Assembly: GCF_022524345.1 (NCBI RefSeq)
Contig: NZ_JAKWJU010000002.1
Location: 62,001 to 126,000 of the forward strand
Length of the DNA: 64,000 bases
Origin: Streptomyces marispadix
GTDB lineage: Bacteria > Actinomycetota > Actinomycetes > Streptomycetales > Streptomycetaceae
Reading direction: 5' to 3'
The notes beneath the pieces were generated by a model. That model saw only the letters and a program-made list of their open reading frames with translations. It had not been told where the DNA came from and made no database searches. Below are positions 17,021 to 24,928 of the stretch, piece after piece (positions within the stretch are counted from its first letter, which is position 1; each line of letters starts with the position of its first letter). The position numbers and the translations under genes are program-made.

Positions 17021-18451
17021 GTGACTGACAAGCCCCGCATTCCCGACGTACTCGCCTCCCGCTACGCGTCCGCGCAGCTCGCCCGGCTGTGGTCCCCCGA
17101 AGAGAAGGTCGTGCTGGAGCGGCGGCTGTGGCTGGCGGTGCTGCGGGCCCAGCGCGACCTCGGCGTCGACGTGCCGGAGCAGGCCGTCGCCGACTACGAG
17201 CGGGTCGTCGAGGACGTGGACCTGGCCTCCATCGCCGAGCGGGAGAAGGTCACCCGGCACGATGTGAAGGCCCGCATCGAGGAGTTCAACGCGCTGGCCG
17301 GGCACGAGCATGTGCACAAGGGCATGACCTCGCGCGATCTGACGGAGAACGTCGAGCAGTTGCAGATCCGCCGCTCCCTGGAGCTGGCACGGGACCGCAG
17401 CGTCGCGCTGCTGGCGCGGCTTGGCCGGCTGGCCGCGGAGCACGCGGAGCTGGTTATCGCGGGCCGTTCGCACAACGTCGCCGCCCAGGCCACCACACTC
17501 GGCAAGCGCTTCGCGTCGGCCGCCGACGAACTCCTCGTCGCCTACGAGCGGTTGACGCAGTTGCTCGCCCGCTATCCGCTGCGCGGCGTCAAGGGCCCCG
17601 TGGGCACCTCGCAGGACATGCTCGACCTGCTCGGCGGCGACGAGGAGAAGCTGGAGGAGCTGGAGCGCAGGATCGCCTCCCATCTCGGCTTCGCCCACGT
17701 CTTCACCTCCGTGGGGCAGGTCTATCCGCGTTCTCTCGACCACGACGCGGTCGGTGCGCTCGTCCAACTCGCCGCCGCGCCCTCGTCGCTGGCGAAGACG
17801 ATCCGGCTGATGGCCGGGCAGGAGCTGGTGACCGAGGGGTTCAAGGAGGGGCAGGTCGGCTCCTCGGCGATGCCGCACAAGATGAACACCCGATCGTGCG
17901 AGCGCGTCAACGGGCTGATGGTCGTGCTGCGCGGCTACGCCTCGATGACGGGCGAGCTGGCCGGCGACCAGTGGAACGAGGGCGACGTGTCGTGCTCCGT
18001 CGTGCGGCGGGTGGCACTGCCCGACGCCTTCTTCGCCTTCGACGGTCTGATGGAGACGTTCCTGACGGTGCTGGAGGAATTCGGCACCTTCCCCGCCGTG
18101 GTGGAACGCGAACTGGACCGCTATCTCCCGTTCCTGGCCACCACCAAGGTGCTGATGGCGTCCGTACGGGCCGGGGTCGGCCGGGAGGCGTCGCACGAGG
18201 CGATCAAGGAGCATGCGGTCGCCTCGGCGCTGGCGCTGCGCGGCGGCGCCGAACGCAACGAGCTGCTGGACCGTCTCGCCGCCGACGAGCGAATCCCGCT
18301 CGGCCGCGGGGAGTTGGCGGCCCTCATGGAGGACCGGCTGGCCTTCACCGGTGCTGCCGCCCGTCAGGTCGCGGCGGTGGTCGCCCGTATCGAGGAGATC
18401 ACCAAGGAGCACCCCGAGGCCGCCGCCTACGTTCCGGGGGCGATCCTCTGA
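17021..18451 (+). CDS. purB: Adenylosuccinate lyase
   Basis: Fumarase/aspartase superfamily enzyme acting twice in purine synthesis: SAICAR to AICAR, and adenylosuccinate to AMP. 476 residues, the long actinobacterial form. Conserved regions: HEHVHKGMTSRDLTEN (about 90-105), AGRSHNVAAQATTLGKR, KGPVGTSQDM, and the signature GSSAMPHKMNTRSCER at about 280-295 with the catalytic Ser. It is followed immediately by a mug-type gene, overlapping at CTGA. Confidence 0.96.
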   Translation: MTDKPRIPDVLASRYASAQLARLWSPEEKVVLERRLWLAVLRAQRDLGVDVPEQAVADYERVVEDVDLASIAEREKVTRHDVKARIEEFNALAGHEHVHKGMTSRDLTENVEQLQIRRSLELARDRSVALLARLGRLAAEHAELVIAGRSHNVAAQATTLGKRFASAADELLVAYERLTQLLARYPLRGVKGPVGTSQDMLDLLGGDEEKLEELERRIASHLGFAHVFTSVGQVYPRSLDHDAVGALVQLAAAPSSLAKTIRLMAGQELVTEGFKEGQVGSSAMPHKMNTRSCERVNGLMVVLRGYASMTGELAGDQWNEGDVSCSVVRRVALPDAFFAFDGLMETFLTVLEEFGTFPAVVERELDRYLPFLATTKVLMASVRAGVGREASHEAIKEHAVASALALRGGAERNELLDRLAADERIPLGRGELAALMEDRLAFTGAAARQVAAVVARIEEITKEHPEAAAYVPGAIL

Positions 18452-19026
18452 CGCGCCGCGCGCCCCGCTTCAGCCGCGAGGAGCTTGAGGCGGCCCGCGG
18501 AAAGCTCGTCCCGGACGTGACGGCCGAGGGGCTGCGGGTGCTGTTCTGCGGCATCAACCCGGGCCTGATGTCCGCGGCCACGGGGCATCACTTCGCCCGC
18601 CCCGGCAACCGCTTCTGGCCGGTGCTGCACTCCGCCGGGTTCACTCCGCGGCTGCTGCGTCCGGACGAGGAGCGTGAGCTGCTGACGTACGGGCTCGGCA
18701 TCACCAACGTCGTGCAGCGAGCCAGTGCGCGTGCCGACGAGCTGAGCGCCGAGGAGTACCGCGAGGGCGGCCGGGACCTGGAGCGCAAGGTGTCGCGGCT
18801 GCGCCCGCGTTGGCTGGCCGTGGTGGGGGTGACGGCCTACCGCACGGCGTTCGCCGACCGTCATGCTCAAGTCGGGCCGCAGGAGCGGAGAATCGGCGGT
18901 ACGAGGGTGTGGGTGCTGCCCAACCCGAGCGGGCTGAACGCGCATTGGACTCCGCAGGCCATGGCGGAGGAGTTCTCCCGGCTGCGGGAGGCCGCGGAGG
19001 ACGAGGCGGGCGACGAAGACTCCTAG
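18448..19026 (+). CDS. mug: G/U mismatch-specific uracil-DNA glycosylase
   Basis: 192 residues. Removes uracil or thymine mispaired with guanine. Motifs of the MUG/TDG family: VLFCGINPGLMSA with HFARPGNRFWPVL (about 25-55) and WVLPNPSGLNAHW near residue 153. The catalytic Asn is in GINPG. The start is uncertain: a CTG at 18448 overlapping the purB stop is the only position that keeps the whole family N-terminus; the next usable start (GTG near 18516) would still keep the active site. Confidence 0.87.
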   Translation: MTRRAPRFSREELEAARGKLVPDVTAEGLRVLFCGINPGLMSAATGHHFARPGNRFWPVLHSAGFTPRLLRPDEERELLTYGLGITNVVQRASARADELSAEEYREGGRDLERKVSRLRPRWLAVVGVTAYRTAFADRHAQVGPQERRIGGTRVWVLPNPSGLNAHWTPQAMAEEFSRLREAAEDEAGDEDS

Positions 19027-19076
19027 GCCCTGCCCGGACGGCAGTCGCGAACCTGCCGTCGCCGCGAACCGGCCCG

Positions 19077-19517
19077 CTACGGCGGGTCGTTGACCGTAAC
19101 GGCCGCCACGAGCTGGAACGGCAGCTCGGGGCCCTGCCGCGATACGCCCACCGCTATCCACCTGTCGTCCGCCCGCCACAGCTCGACGTATGGGACACCG
19201 GCGCTCAACTCCCGCCAGGGCTCGGGGATCTCCTCTCCCACGGCGCCGCGCAGCATGGCGCCGACGAGGCTCACGAGCTGCGGCTCGCCCCAGCGGGTCG
19301 TCAGCAGCATGCTCAGCGCCCCGCACTCCGCCTCGTACTGCTCCTCGGCAGCGGCCCGCCTCGTGCCGTCGTCGTCCCAGAACTCCTCGCTCGTCGACAG
19401 CTCCACCGTGTGGTAGCCGGGGCCGCTCACGACCTCCGCCTTCCGGCGGCGCCGCGCGGGGAACGCGCCGCACCGTAACCGGTCGATCGTGGCGAGGTGA
19501 CGGGCGAGGACGTCCAT
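19077..19517 (-). CDS. Conserved hypothetical protein
   Basis: 146 residues, acidic, no membrane segment or signal peptide. Mixed alpha/beta pattern with conserved-looking aromatic stretches (YHTVELSTSEEFWDDDGTRRAAAEEQYEAE, quoted in part as WDDDGTR; PYVELWRADDRWIAVGVSR). No family is recognised. It is convergent with mug and its ATG overlaps, head to head, an ATG once open on the other strand, which argues that the neighbouring ROK gene starts further in. Confidence 0.7.
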   Translation of the reverse strand: MDVLARHLATIDRLRCGAFPARRRRKAEVVSGPGYHTVELSTSEEFWDDDGTRRAAAEEQYEAECGALSMLLTTRWGEPQLVSLVGAMLRGAVGEEIPEPWRELSAGVPYVELWRADDRWIAVGVSRQGPELPFQLVAAVTVNDPP

Positions 19518-19737
19518 GGCCCCAGTAAACCCTCCGGTGCCGACATCTCGTCGCGCGGAGGCGGCAGTTCAGCGCCCCCGAGGGCCTGCGCCAGGGTGCA
19601 CGCGGAGACTGCGGCACCCGCAGGCCCGAGGCATACCGCTACCACCGGCTTCCGGCCTCTCGGCGACCGACCCCGTACTCGCGGTAACTGCGGCCACCGG
19701 ATACGATCCGGCGCAGGGCACAGGCTTGGAGGCGGAC

Positions 19738-20904
19738 TTGGCGCGGCTCTCGGGCAGAGACCCTTCTCTGCTGCGACGGATCAACTCCACCGCCGTGCTG
19801 CGCGTGCTGCGTTCGCACTTCGGCCGGGCGCCGCTGACGCTGACGGATCTCGCCCACGCAACCGAGCTGTCCCGTCCCACAGTCGAAGGCGTCATCGAGG
19901 GTCTCGTCGATGCGGGCCTGGCGACGGAGGCCGGTGAGGAGCAGCCCGGCGGCGCCGAGCACGCCGCCCGCCGGGGCCGCCCCGCGCGGCGCTTCCGCTT
20001 CCGTGCGGAGGCGGGCCATGCGATCGGCGTCGAGATCGGAGCCCACCGGATCGCCGCGGTCGTCTCCGATCTCACCGGGGAGATCGCCGGTTCGGTCACA
20101 CAGGACGTCGAAGAGGACGCCCCCGCCGCGGAGCGTCTCGCCCAGGCGCACACCACGGTCGCCGAACTCATCCGTGTCAACGCCGTCGACTGCGGTTCGC
20201 TGCGCGCTGTGGGCGTCGGCACGCCCGGGATCGTAGAAGCCGACGGCACGGTACGGCTGAGCACGGCACTGCCGGGCTGGACGGGCCTGGCGCTGGGCGA
20301 GAAGCTGCGGGAGACGGCGTTCGGCTGTCCCGTCATCGTCGAGAACGACGCCAACTCCGCCGTCGTGGCCGAGCGTTGGCAGGGCGCGGCCGAGGGCGCC
20401 CAGGACGTCGTGATGGTGCTGGTGGGGCTGAGCCCGGGGGCGGGTTCACTGATCGGCGGGCGGCTGCACCGCGGATTCGGCGGTGCAGCCGGTGAGATCG
20501 GCGCCCTGCATCTGCTGGGCCGCGAGGCGACGCCGGAGCGGCTGCTGTCGACGACGGACGAGCCGCTGCATCCGCTGGACGAGACGGCGGTGGCCCGCGT
20601 CTTCGCGCTGGCACGCGCGGGCGACGAGCGTGCGGAGCGTGCCGTGGAGCGCTTCGTGCAGCGGCTGGTGCACGACGTGGCGGCGCTGGTGCTCGCCCTC
20701 GACCCGGAGCTGGTGGTGATCGGCGGCTGGGCGTCGGGGCTGGACGACGTACTGGGGCCGCTGCGGGCCGAGTTGGAGCGCTACTGCCTCAGGCCGCCGC
20801 GTGTCGCCCTGTCGGTGCTGGGCGAGTCTGCGGTGGCCACGGGCGCGCTGAGGCTCGCTCTCGACGAGGTCGAGAGCGAGCTGTTCAGCGTCAGACTCGA
20901 CTGA
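19738..20904 (+). CDS. ROK family transcriptional regulator
   Basis: 388 residues. N-terminal winged helix (about 5-62; PSLLRRINSTAVLRVLRSHF, TDLAHATELSRPTVEGVIEG) fused to a ROK sugar-kinase fold (about 85-385; GVEIGAHRIAAVVSDLTGE, VGVGTPGIVE, VIVENDANSAVVAE). The kinase-type ATP site is imperfect and the ROK zinc motif (CxCGxxGCxE) is absent, so it acts as a sugar-sensing regulator, not an enzyme. TTG 19738 is chosen for its GGAGG five nt upstream; the frame is open to ATG 19516 but that part has poor codon bias and would overlap the divergent gene. Its end overlaps the GntR gene by 14 bp. Confidence 0.87.
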   Translation: MARLSGRDPSLLRRINSTAVLRVLRSHFGRAPLTLTDLAHATELSRPTVEGVIEGLVDAGLATEAGEEQPGGAEHAARRGRPARRFRFRAEAGHAIGVEIGAHRIAAVVSDLTGEIAGSVTQDVEEDAPAAERLAQAHTTVAELIRVNAVDCGSLRAVGVGTPGIVEADGTVRLSTALPGWTGLALGEKLRETAFGCPVIVENDANSAVVAERWQGAAEGAQDVVMVLVGLSPGAGSLIGGRLHRGFGGAAGEIGALHLLGREATPERLLSTTDEPLHPLDETAVARVFALARAGDERAERAVERFVQRLVHDVAALVLALDPELVVIGGWASGLDDVLGPLRAELERYCLRPPRVALSVLGESAVATGALRLALDEVESELFSVRLD

Positions 20905-21697
20905 GGCGCGACGCGGGCCGGTGCCGCCGGTGAGCGGCCGGTGCGGCGGCGTCGGTGCCGGGCATCACTGGCTCGGGCCTGCTGTCGCCGAAGGTCAGGC
21001 GGCAGGTGTCGGCACGGTAGGTGGAGACCGCGACGGCGGCGACGGCGCCCTGTGAGTAGTAGCTGGTGGTGACGACCAGCACGGGCGCACCGGGCAGCCG
21101 GTCGAGCTGACGGGCGTCGTCGGCGCGTGCCGAGCCCAGCTCCACCGTGCGCTCCAGGCCGTTGAGTTCGAGGCGGTGCAGTTCACGCAGTACGGCACGG
21201 CCGCGTGCCGTGTCGCCGGAGGTGTCGGCGTCGGGCAGCCCGGGGACCGAGGCGTGCGGCACGTAGAGCAGCTCACCGGCGACCGGCTGGCCGTGCGTCA
21301 TGCGGGTGCGGCGTACCACGTGGACCTTCTGGTCCGTGTCCTGGCCCAGCAGCGCGGCCACGTAGGTGGGCGGCTTGGTCTCGTCGCTCTCGCCGGTCTG
21401 CCAGGCGTCGTCGGGGCTGCCCGGCCATGTCTGCTCGGGCGATCCCACCTCGACGCCGAAGCGCGGCGGCGCGACGGTGGTGCCCACTCCGCGGCGGCGC
21501 TGGAGGCGGCCTTCGAGTTCGAGCTGTTCGAGGGCCTGCCGGAGGGTGGCGCGGGCGACTCCGAAGCGGGCTGCCAGTTCGCGCTCGTTGGGCAGGATCT
21601 CGCCGACCGCGAACTCGGAGTCCAGCGCGTCCGACAGCACGGTCTTCAGGTGCCAGTACTTCGGCTCCGGCACCGCGTCCAGCTCTGTGGTGCTCAC
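20891..21697 (-). CDS. GntR/HutC family transcriptional regulator
   Basis: 268 residues. N-terminal winged helix (about 10-80; PKYWHLKTVLSDALDSEF, PNERELAARFGVARATLRQALEQLELEG, RRGVGTTV) and C-terminal UTRA effector domain (about 95-245), the layout of HutC-type regulators such as DasR and PhnF. GTG 21697 is chosen since GAGAGGCGG precedes it; ATG 21721 is the longer option. A near-perfect DasR-type site lies about 110 bp upstream and is shared with the divergent SDR gene. The effector is probably a sugar phosphate or another small metabolite, which is inference. Confidence 0.88.
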   Translation of the reverse strand: MSTTELDAVPEPKYWHLKTVLSDALDSEFAVGEILPNERELAARFGVARATLRQALEQLELEGRLQRRRGVGTTVAPPRFGVEVGSPEQTWPGSPDDAWQTGESDETKPPTYVAALLGQDTDQKVHVVRRTRMTHGQPVAGELLYVPHASVPGLPDADTSGDTARGRAVLRELHRLELNGLERTVELGSARADDARQLDRLPGAPVLVVTTSYYSQGAVAAVAVSTYRADTCRLTFGDSRPEPVMPGTDAAAPAAHRRHRPASRLSRV

Positions 21698-21761
21698 TGT
21701 GGCCCCGCCTCTCCCCTGCATCGCCAGCCCGTTTCGGTCCGGCTTTATGCGTGCTTGTTTT

Positions 21762-21802
21762 TTAAAGGTCCTTGCGTATGGCGACCTTAAGGGGACCTTA
21801 GG
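21762..21802. promoter_or_regulatory. Cluster of AGGTC/GACCT half-sites in the GntR-SDR intergenic region
   Basis: TTAAAGGTC at 21762-21770 faces GACCTTAA at 21783-21790, and GACCTTAGG follows at 21794-21802. With the TTGGTC dyad at 21805-21818 this gives several GGTC/GACC half-sites in 57 bp, suggesting more than one operator. Confidence 0.45.
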
Positions 21803-21804
21803 AG

Positions 21805-21818
21805 TTGGTCAAGACCAA
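21805..21818. promoter_or_regulatory. DasR-like (dre-type) operator
   Basis: TTGGTCAAGACCAA, a perfect 14-bp palindrome. The DasR response element is built on TGGTC-TA-GACCA; here only the central two bases differ (AA). It lies between the GntR gene (start 21697) and the SDR gene (start 21895), so either the local GntR protein or DasR may control both. Confidence 0.65.
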
Positions 21819-21894
21819 TAAGGACGACGGGATGTGAGGGCGGATGCCCGGATGAGATGATCGATCATCGCTCGTTCTGGAGGACGGAGGGCTC

Positions 21895-22650
21895 ATGACG
21901 CAGGGGCAGCGGGTCACGGTGGTCACCGGGGGCAGTCGCGGAATCGGTGCGGCCGTCGCCCTGCGTCTCGCGCGGGAGGGGCACCATGTCGCGATCGGCT
22001 ACGAGCGCTCCCACGACGCGGCGGAGCAGGTCGCGCGGGAGGTGCGCGCCGAGGGCGTCCGGGCGCTGCCCGTCCAGCTCGACACCAGCGTCGAAGCGGA
22101 CGTCGACCGGCTCTTCGACACCGTGGGCGACCGGCTCGGGGCGGTGACGGGGCTCGTGAACAACGCGGGGGTGACCGGCCCGCTGGGCCGCTTCACCGAG
22201 ACGCCCACCGATGTGATGCGTCGCGTGCTCGACGTCAACGTGCTGGGCGCGCTGCTGTGTTCACGCCGTGCGCTGCTGGCGATGTCGAGGGAGTACGGCG
22301 GCGAGGGCGGCTGCGTGGTGAACGTCTCCTCGGCGGCGGCGACGCTGGGCGCTCCGGACGAGTACGTGCACTACGCGGCGTCGAAGGCGGCGGTCGACGC
22401 GATGACGGTCGGCCTGGCCAAGGAGTTCGGGCCCTGGGGCGTACGCGTCAACTCGGTGCAGCCCGGTGCCGTGCTCACGGAGATGCACGCCACGATGGGC
22501 GACCCGGAGCGGCCCTGGAAGAAGGCCACCGCGATTCCGGTGCGCCGTCCGGGCGAGCCGGAGGAGATCGCAGCCGCGGTGGCGTGGCTGATGTCCGGCG
22601 AGGCGTCGTTCACCAACGGGGCGGTGCTCAGGGTCGCGGGCGGCGCCTGA
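21895..22650 (+). CDS. SDR family oxidoreductase, FabG-like
   Basis: 251 residues, classical short-chain dehydrogenase. NAD(P)-binding TGGSRGIGAAVA at about 11-22, NNAGVTGP, catalytic Ser in VNVSSAAATLG, YAASK (Tyr/Lys pair near 158-162), and a C-terminal SGEASFTNGAVLRVAGG. The Arg after GGS favours NADP(H). GGAGGACGGAGG precedes the ATG. Its divergent placement from the GntR gene across a DasR-like site suggests regulation by sugar or amino-sugar status. Substrate unknown. Confidence 0.92.
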   Translation: MTQGQRVTVVTGGSRGIGAAVALRLAREGHHVAIGYERSHDAAEQVAREVRAEGVRALPVQLDTSVEADVDRLFDTVGDRLGAVTGLVNNAGVTGPLGRFTETPTDVMRRVLDVNVLGALLCSRRALLAMSREYGGEGGCVVNVSSAAATLGAPDEYVHYAASKAAVDAMTVGLAKEFGPWGVRVNSVQPGAVLTEMHATMGDPERPWKKATAIPVRRPGEPEEIAAAVAWLMSGEASFTNGAVLRVAGGA

Positions 22651-22806
22651 GGGCGGGGCGGCGAAGGCGACAGGGGCGGCAGGCCGGGGCGCAAGCATCG
22701 GCCACCGGCCCACCCCGGCACCCGGCCGACCCGGCACCGGTCAACTGCCGTCCGCAGCCCACCGGTTGCCCCTCCTCGCTCGCATGAGCCGCCGGCCGGA
22801 CGCCGT

Positions 22807-23700
22807 TCAGCCCGTACGCAGATGCGTCAGCTTGTCGGGGTTGGCGACCAGGTAGACGCACTGGATGCGGCCGTCCGCGACGTCCAGGAGCATCACGGCG
22901 GTGGGCTTGCCGCCGTCCGAACCGACCAGTGCCGCCGCGCCGTTGAGTTCCGTGAACGCGAACTCCAGGTGTGCCACGCCCTGCTGGGCGATCGCCGCCA
23001 TGAAGCGCCCCACCTTGGCGGACGAAGTGATCGTGCGCAGCGGCGCCTTGGCCTTGCCGCCGCCGTCGCCGACCAGGCGGGCGTCGGGAGCCAGCAGGCG
23101 CAGCAGCCCGTCGAGGTCGCCCCGTGAGGCCGCGTCCATGAACCGCCGGGTCAGTTCCCGCTGCTGGTCGGGGTCGACCTCGTAGCGGGGGGTGCGTTCG
23201 GCGACATGGGTGCGTGCGCGGGCCGCGAGTTTGCGTACTGCCGCGGGGCTGCGGTCGAGCACACCGGCGATCTCCTCGTGCGGGAATCCGAACGCCTCGC
23301 GGAGCACGAACACGGCGCGCTCCAGCGGGGAGAGGGACTCCAGCACCACCAGCACGGCCAGCGAGACGGACTCGGCCAGCATGGCGCGCTCGGCGCCGTC
23401 GGGCACCTGACCGGTGTGCACGTCGGTGGGCAGCGGCTCCGGCAGCCAGGGTCCGACGTAGGTCTCGCGCCGTGACTGTGCCGAGCGCAGCCGGTCGAGG
23501 GCGAGACGGGTGGCGACGCGTACGAGGAACGCCCTCGGCTCGCGCACGGTCTGGCGGTCTGCCGAGGCCCAGCGAAGCCAGGTGTCCTGGACGACGTCCT
23601 CGGCGTCGGCGACGCGGCCCAGCATGCGGTAGGCCACGCCCAGCAGGACCGGGCGGTGTTCTTCGAAGACAGCGGTCCCGTCGTTCTGTTCGGCGTCCAC
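22807..23700 (-). CDS. sigJ: ECF41-type RNA polymerase sigma factor (SigJ-like)
   Basis: 297 residues. Sigma region 2 (about 10-75; AYRMLGRVADAEDVVQDTWLRW) and region 4 (about 110-165; SPLERAVFVLREAFGFPHEEIAGVLDRSPAAVRKLAARAR) are followed by a SnoaL-like C-terminal domain (about 180-297). That domain carries the two marks of group ECF41: the loop DGGGKAKAP (about 211-219) and the terminal NPDKL (about 287-291), known to tune activity without an anti-sigma factor. GTG start. ECF41 genes usually sit beside a carboxymuconolactone decarboxylase or oxidoreductase gene; here the divergent neighbour is an alpha/beta hydrolase. Confidence 0.9.
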   Translation of the reverse strand: MDAEQNDGTAVFEEHRPVLLGVAYRMLGRVADAEDVVQDTWLRWASADRQTVREPRAFLVRVATRLALDRLRSAQSRRETYVGPWLPEPLPTDVHTGQVPDGAERAMLAESVSLAVLVVLESLSPLERAVFVLREAFGFPHEEIAGVLDRSPAAVRKLAARARTHVAERTPRYEVDPDQQRELTRRFMDAASRGDLDGLLRLLAPDARLVGDGGGKAKAPLRTITSSAKVGRFMAAIAQQGVAHLEFAFTELNGAAALVGSDGGKPTAVMLLDVADGRIQCVYLVANPDKLTHLRTG

Positions 23701-23915
23701 GGACTCATGATGTCACCCGGTCCCTGGTCGTCCCCGGGTACGTGCCCCCGTCTGCCGCCGCTCGTCAGCCGCCGCTCAACGGGGCTTCCCCCGCGGGCCT
23801 CTTGCTGACATCGTGTCTACGAACGGTCGGCCGTGCCGCCCGGGCCTTGCCCCGGCCGTCCGTCGTACCGGTTCCGCCGGTCGTTCCGACGTACGAGATT
23901 CACGAGGAGTGGACC

Positions 23916-24791
23916 ATGACCGCCGTCGCCTCCCCCCACACGCCCGTGCCGCCCACCGAGTCCTTCGTGCATGTCGCCCCGGCCGGTGAGCGGCCCGGCT
24001 TCGACCTGGCCTACGAGCGGCGCGGCAGCGGCGAACCCGTCGTGCTGCTGCACGGCATAGGGCACCACTGGCAGGCGTGGGAGCCGGTGTTGAGCATCCT
24101 CGCCGCCTCGTGCGAGGTGATCGCCGTCGATCTTCCTGGCTTCGGGGCCTCTCCGGAGCTTCCCGAGGGAGTGTCGTACGAACTGGACAGCGTCATACCG
24201 CTGTTGGGCGACGCGCTCTCGGCGCTGGGACTTCAGCGCCCCCATGTGGTGGGCAACTCGCTCGGCGGGCTGCTCGCCCTGGAGCTGGCGTCGCAGGGGT
24301 ACGCGCGTTCGGTGACGGCCCTGTCCCCCGCCGGTTTCTGGACCGGCGCGGAGCGGCGCTACGCATACGCCGTGCTGCTGGGGATGCGCGCGGGCGCGAA
24401 GGGCATCCCGGATGCGCTGCTGCACCGGATGGCCCGCAGCGCCGCGGGCCGTGCGGCGCTCACGAGCACCATCTACGCCCGCCCTGGCCGCCGTTCACCC
24501 GAGGCGGTGGTGGCGGAGACGCGCTCGATGCGCGGGGCGACCGGGTTCGCGCCGACGCTGAAGGTGGGGCGCAGCCCCGACGTGATCTTCGACCGTGACA
24601 TCCCCGACGTACCGGTGACGATCGGCTGGGGAAGCAAGGACCGGCTGCTGCTGCGCCGTCAGGGCACGCGGGCGAAGAAGACCATCCCGGGCGCCCGTCT
24701 GGTGTCGCTGCCCGGCTGCGGTCACGTACCGATGAACGACGATCCGGCGCTGGTGGCGCGGCTGGTGCTGGAGACGGTGCGCGCGGTCTGA
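23916..24791 (+). CDS. Alpha/beta fold hydrolase
   Basis: 291 residues, cytosolic. ATG 23916 with CGAGGAG upstream. HGIGHHWQAWE forms the oxyanion hole, GNSLGG the nucleophile elbow (Ser about 119), GSKDRLL the acid region and GCGHVPM the catalytic His. It resembles non-haloalkane esterase/lipase members of the family. It is divergent from the ECF41 sigma gene and ends at a strong bidirectional hairpin. Substrate unknown. Confidence 0.9.
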   Translation: MTAVASPHTPVPPTESFVHVAPAGERPGFDLAYERRGSGEPVVLLHGIGHHWQAWEPVLSILAASCEVIAVDLPGFGASPELPEGVSYELDSVIPLLGDALSALGLQRPHVVGNSLGGLLALELASQGYARSVTALSPAGFWTGAERRYAYAVLLGMRAGAKGIPDALLHRMARSAAGRAALTSTIYARPGRRSPEAVVAETRSMRGATGFAPTLKVGRSPDVIFDRDIPDVPVTIGWGSKDRLLLRRQGTRAKKTIPGARLVSLPGCGHVPMNDDPALVARLVLETVRAV

Positions 24792-24855
24792 ACCCCGGCC
24801 CCGTCGTACGGCTCGCACGAGTCGCACGGGTCGTTGCGCCGACCGTTCACACGGA

Positions 24856-24888
24856 CGAGGGGCCCGGCTTCCGCTGCCGGGCCCCTCG
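24856..24888. terminator. Bidirectional terminator between convergent genes
   Basis: Perfect 13-bp stem (CGAGGGGCCCGGC / GCCGGGCCCCTCG) with loop TTCCGCT, between the hydrolase stop at 24791 and the GST-like stop at 24929. Confidence 0.8.
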
Positions 24889-24928
24889 ACGGGCCTCAGG
24901 TGGCTCGACCGCTCAACTCACCGTCCGC

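Noticed and set aside
15848..18412. 854-codon minus-strand open frame opposite the SGNH and purB genes
   Set aside because: Antisense frame caused by high G+C; both plus-strand genes have complete family motifs.
19516..19737. Longer N-terminus for the ROK regulator from ATG 19516
   Set aside because: Third-position G+C is too low, it collides head-on with the divergent gene start, and TTG 19738 has a strong GGAGG.
23711..23732. TGTCACC ... CGTC as an ECF41 promoter
   Set aside because: Spacer is only 11 bp, against about 16-17 bp for known ECF41 promoters.
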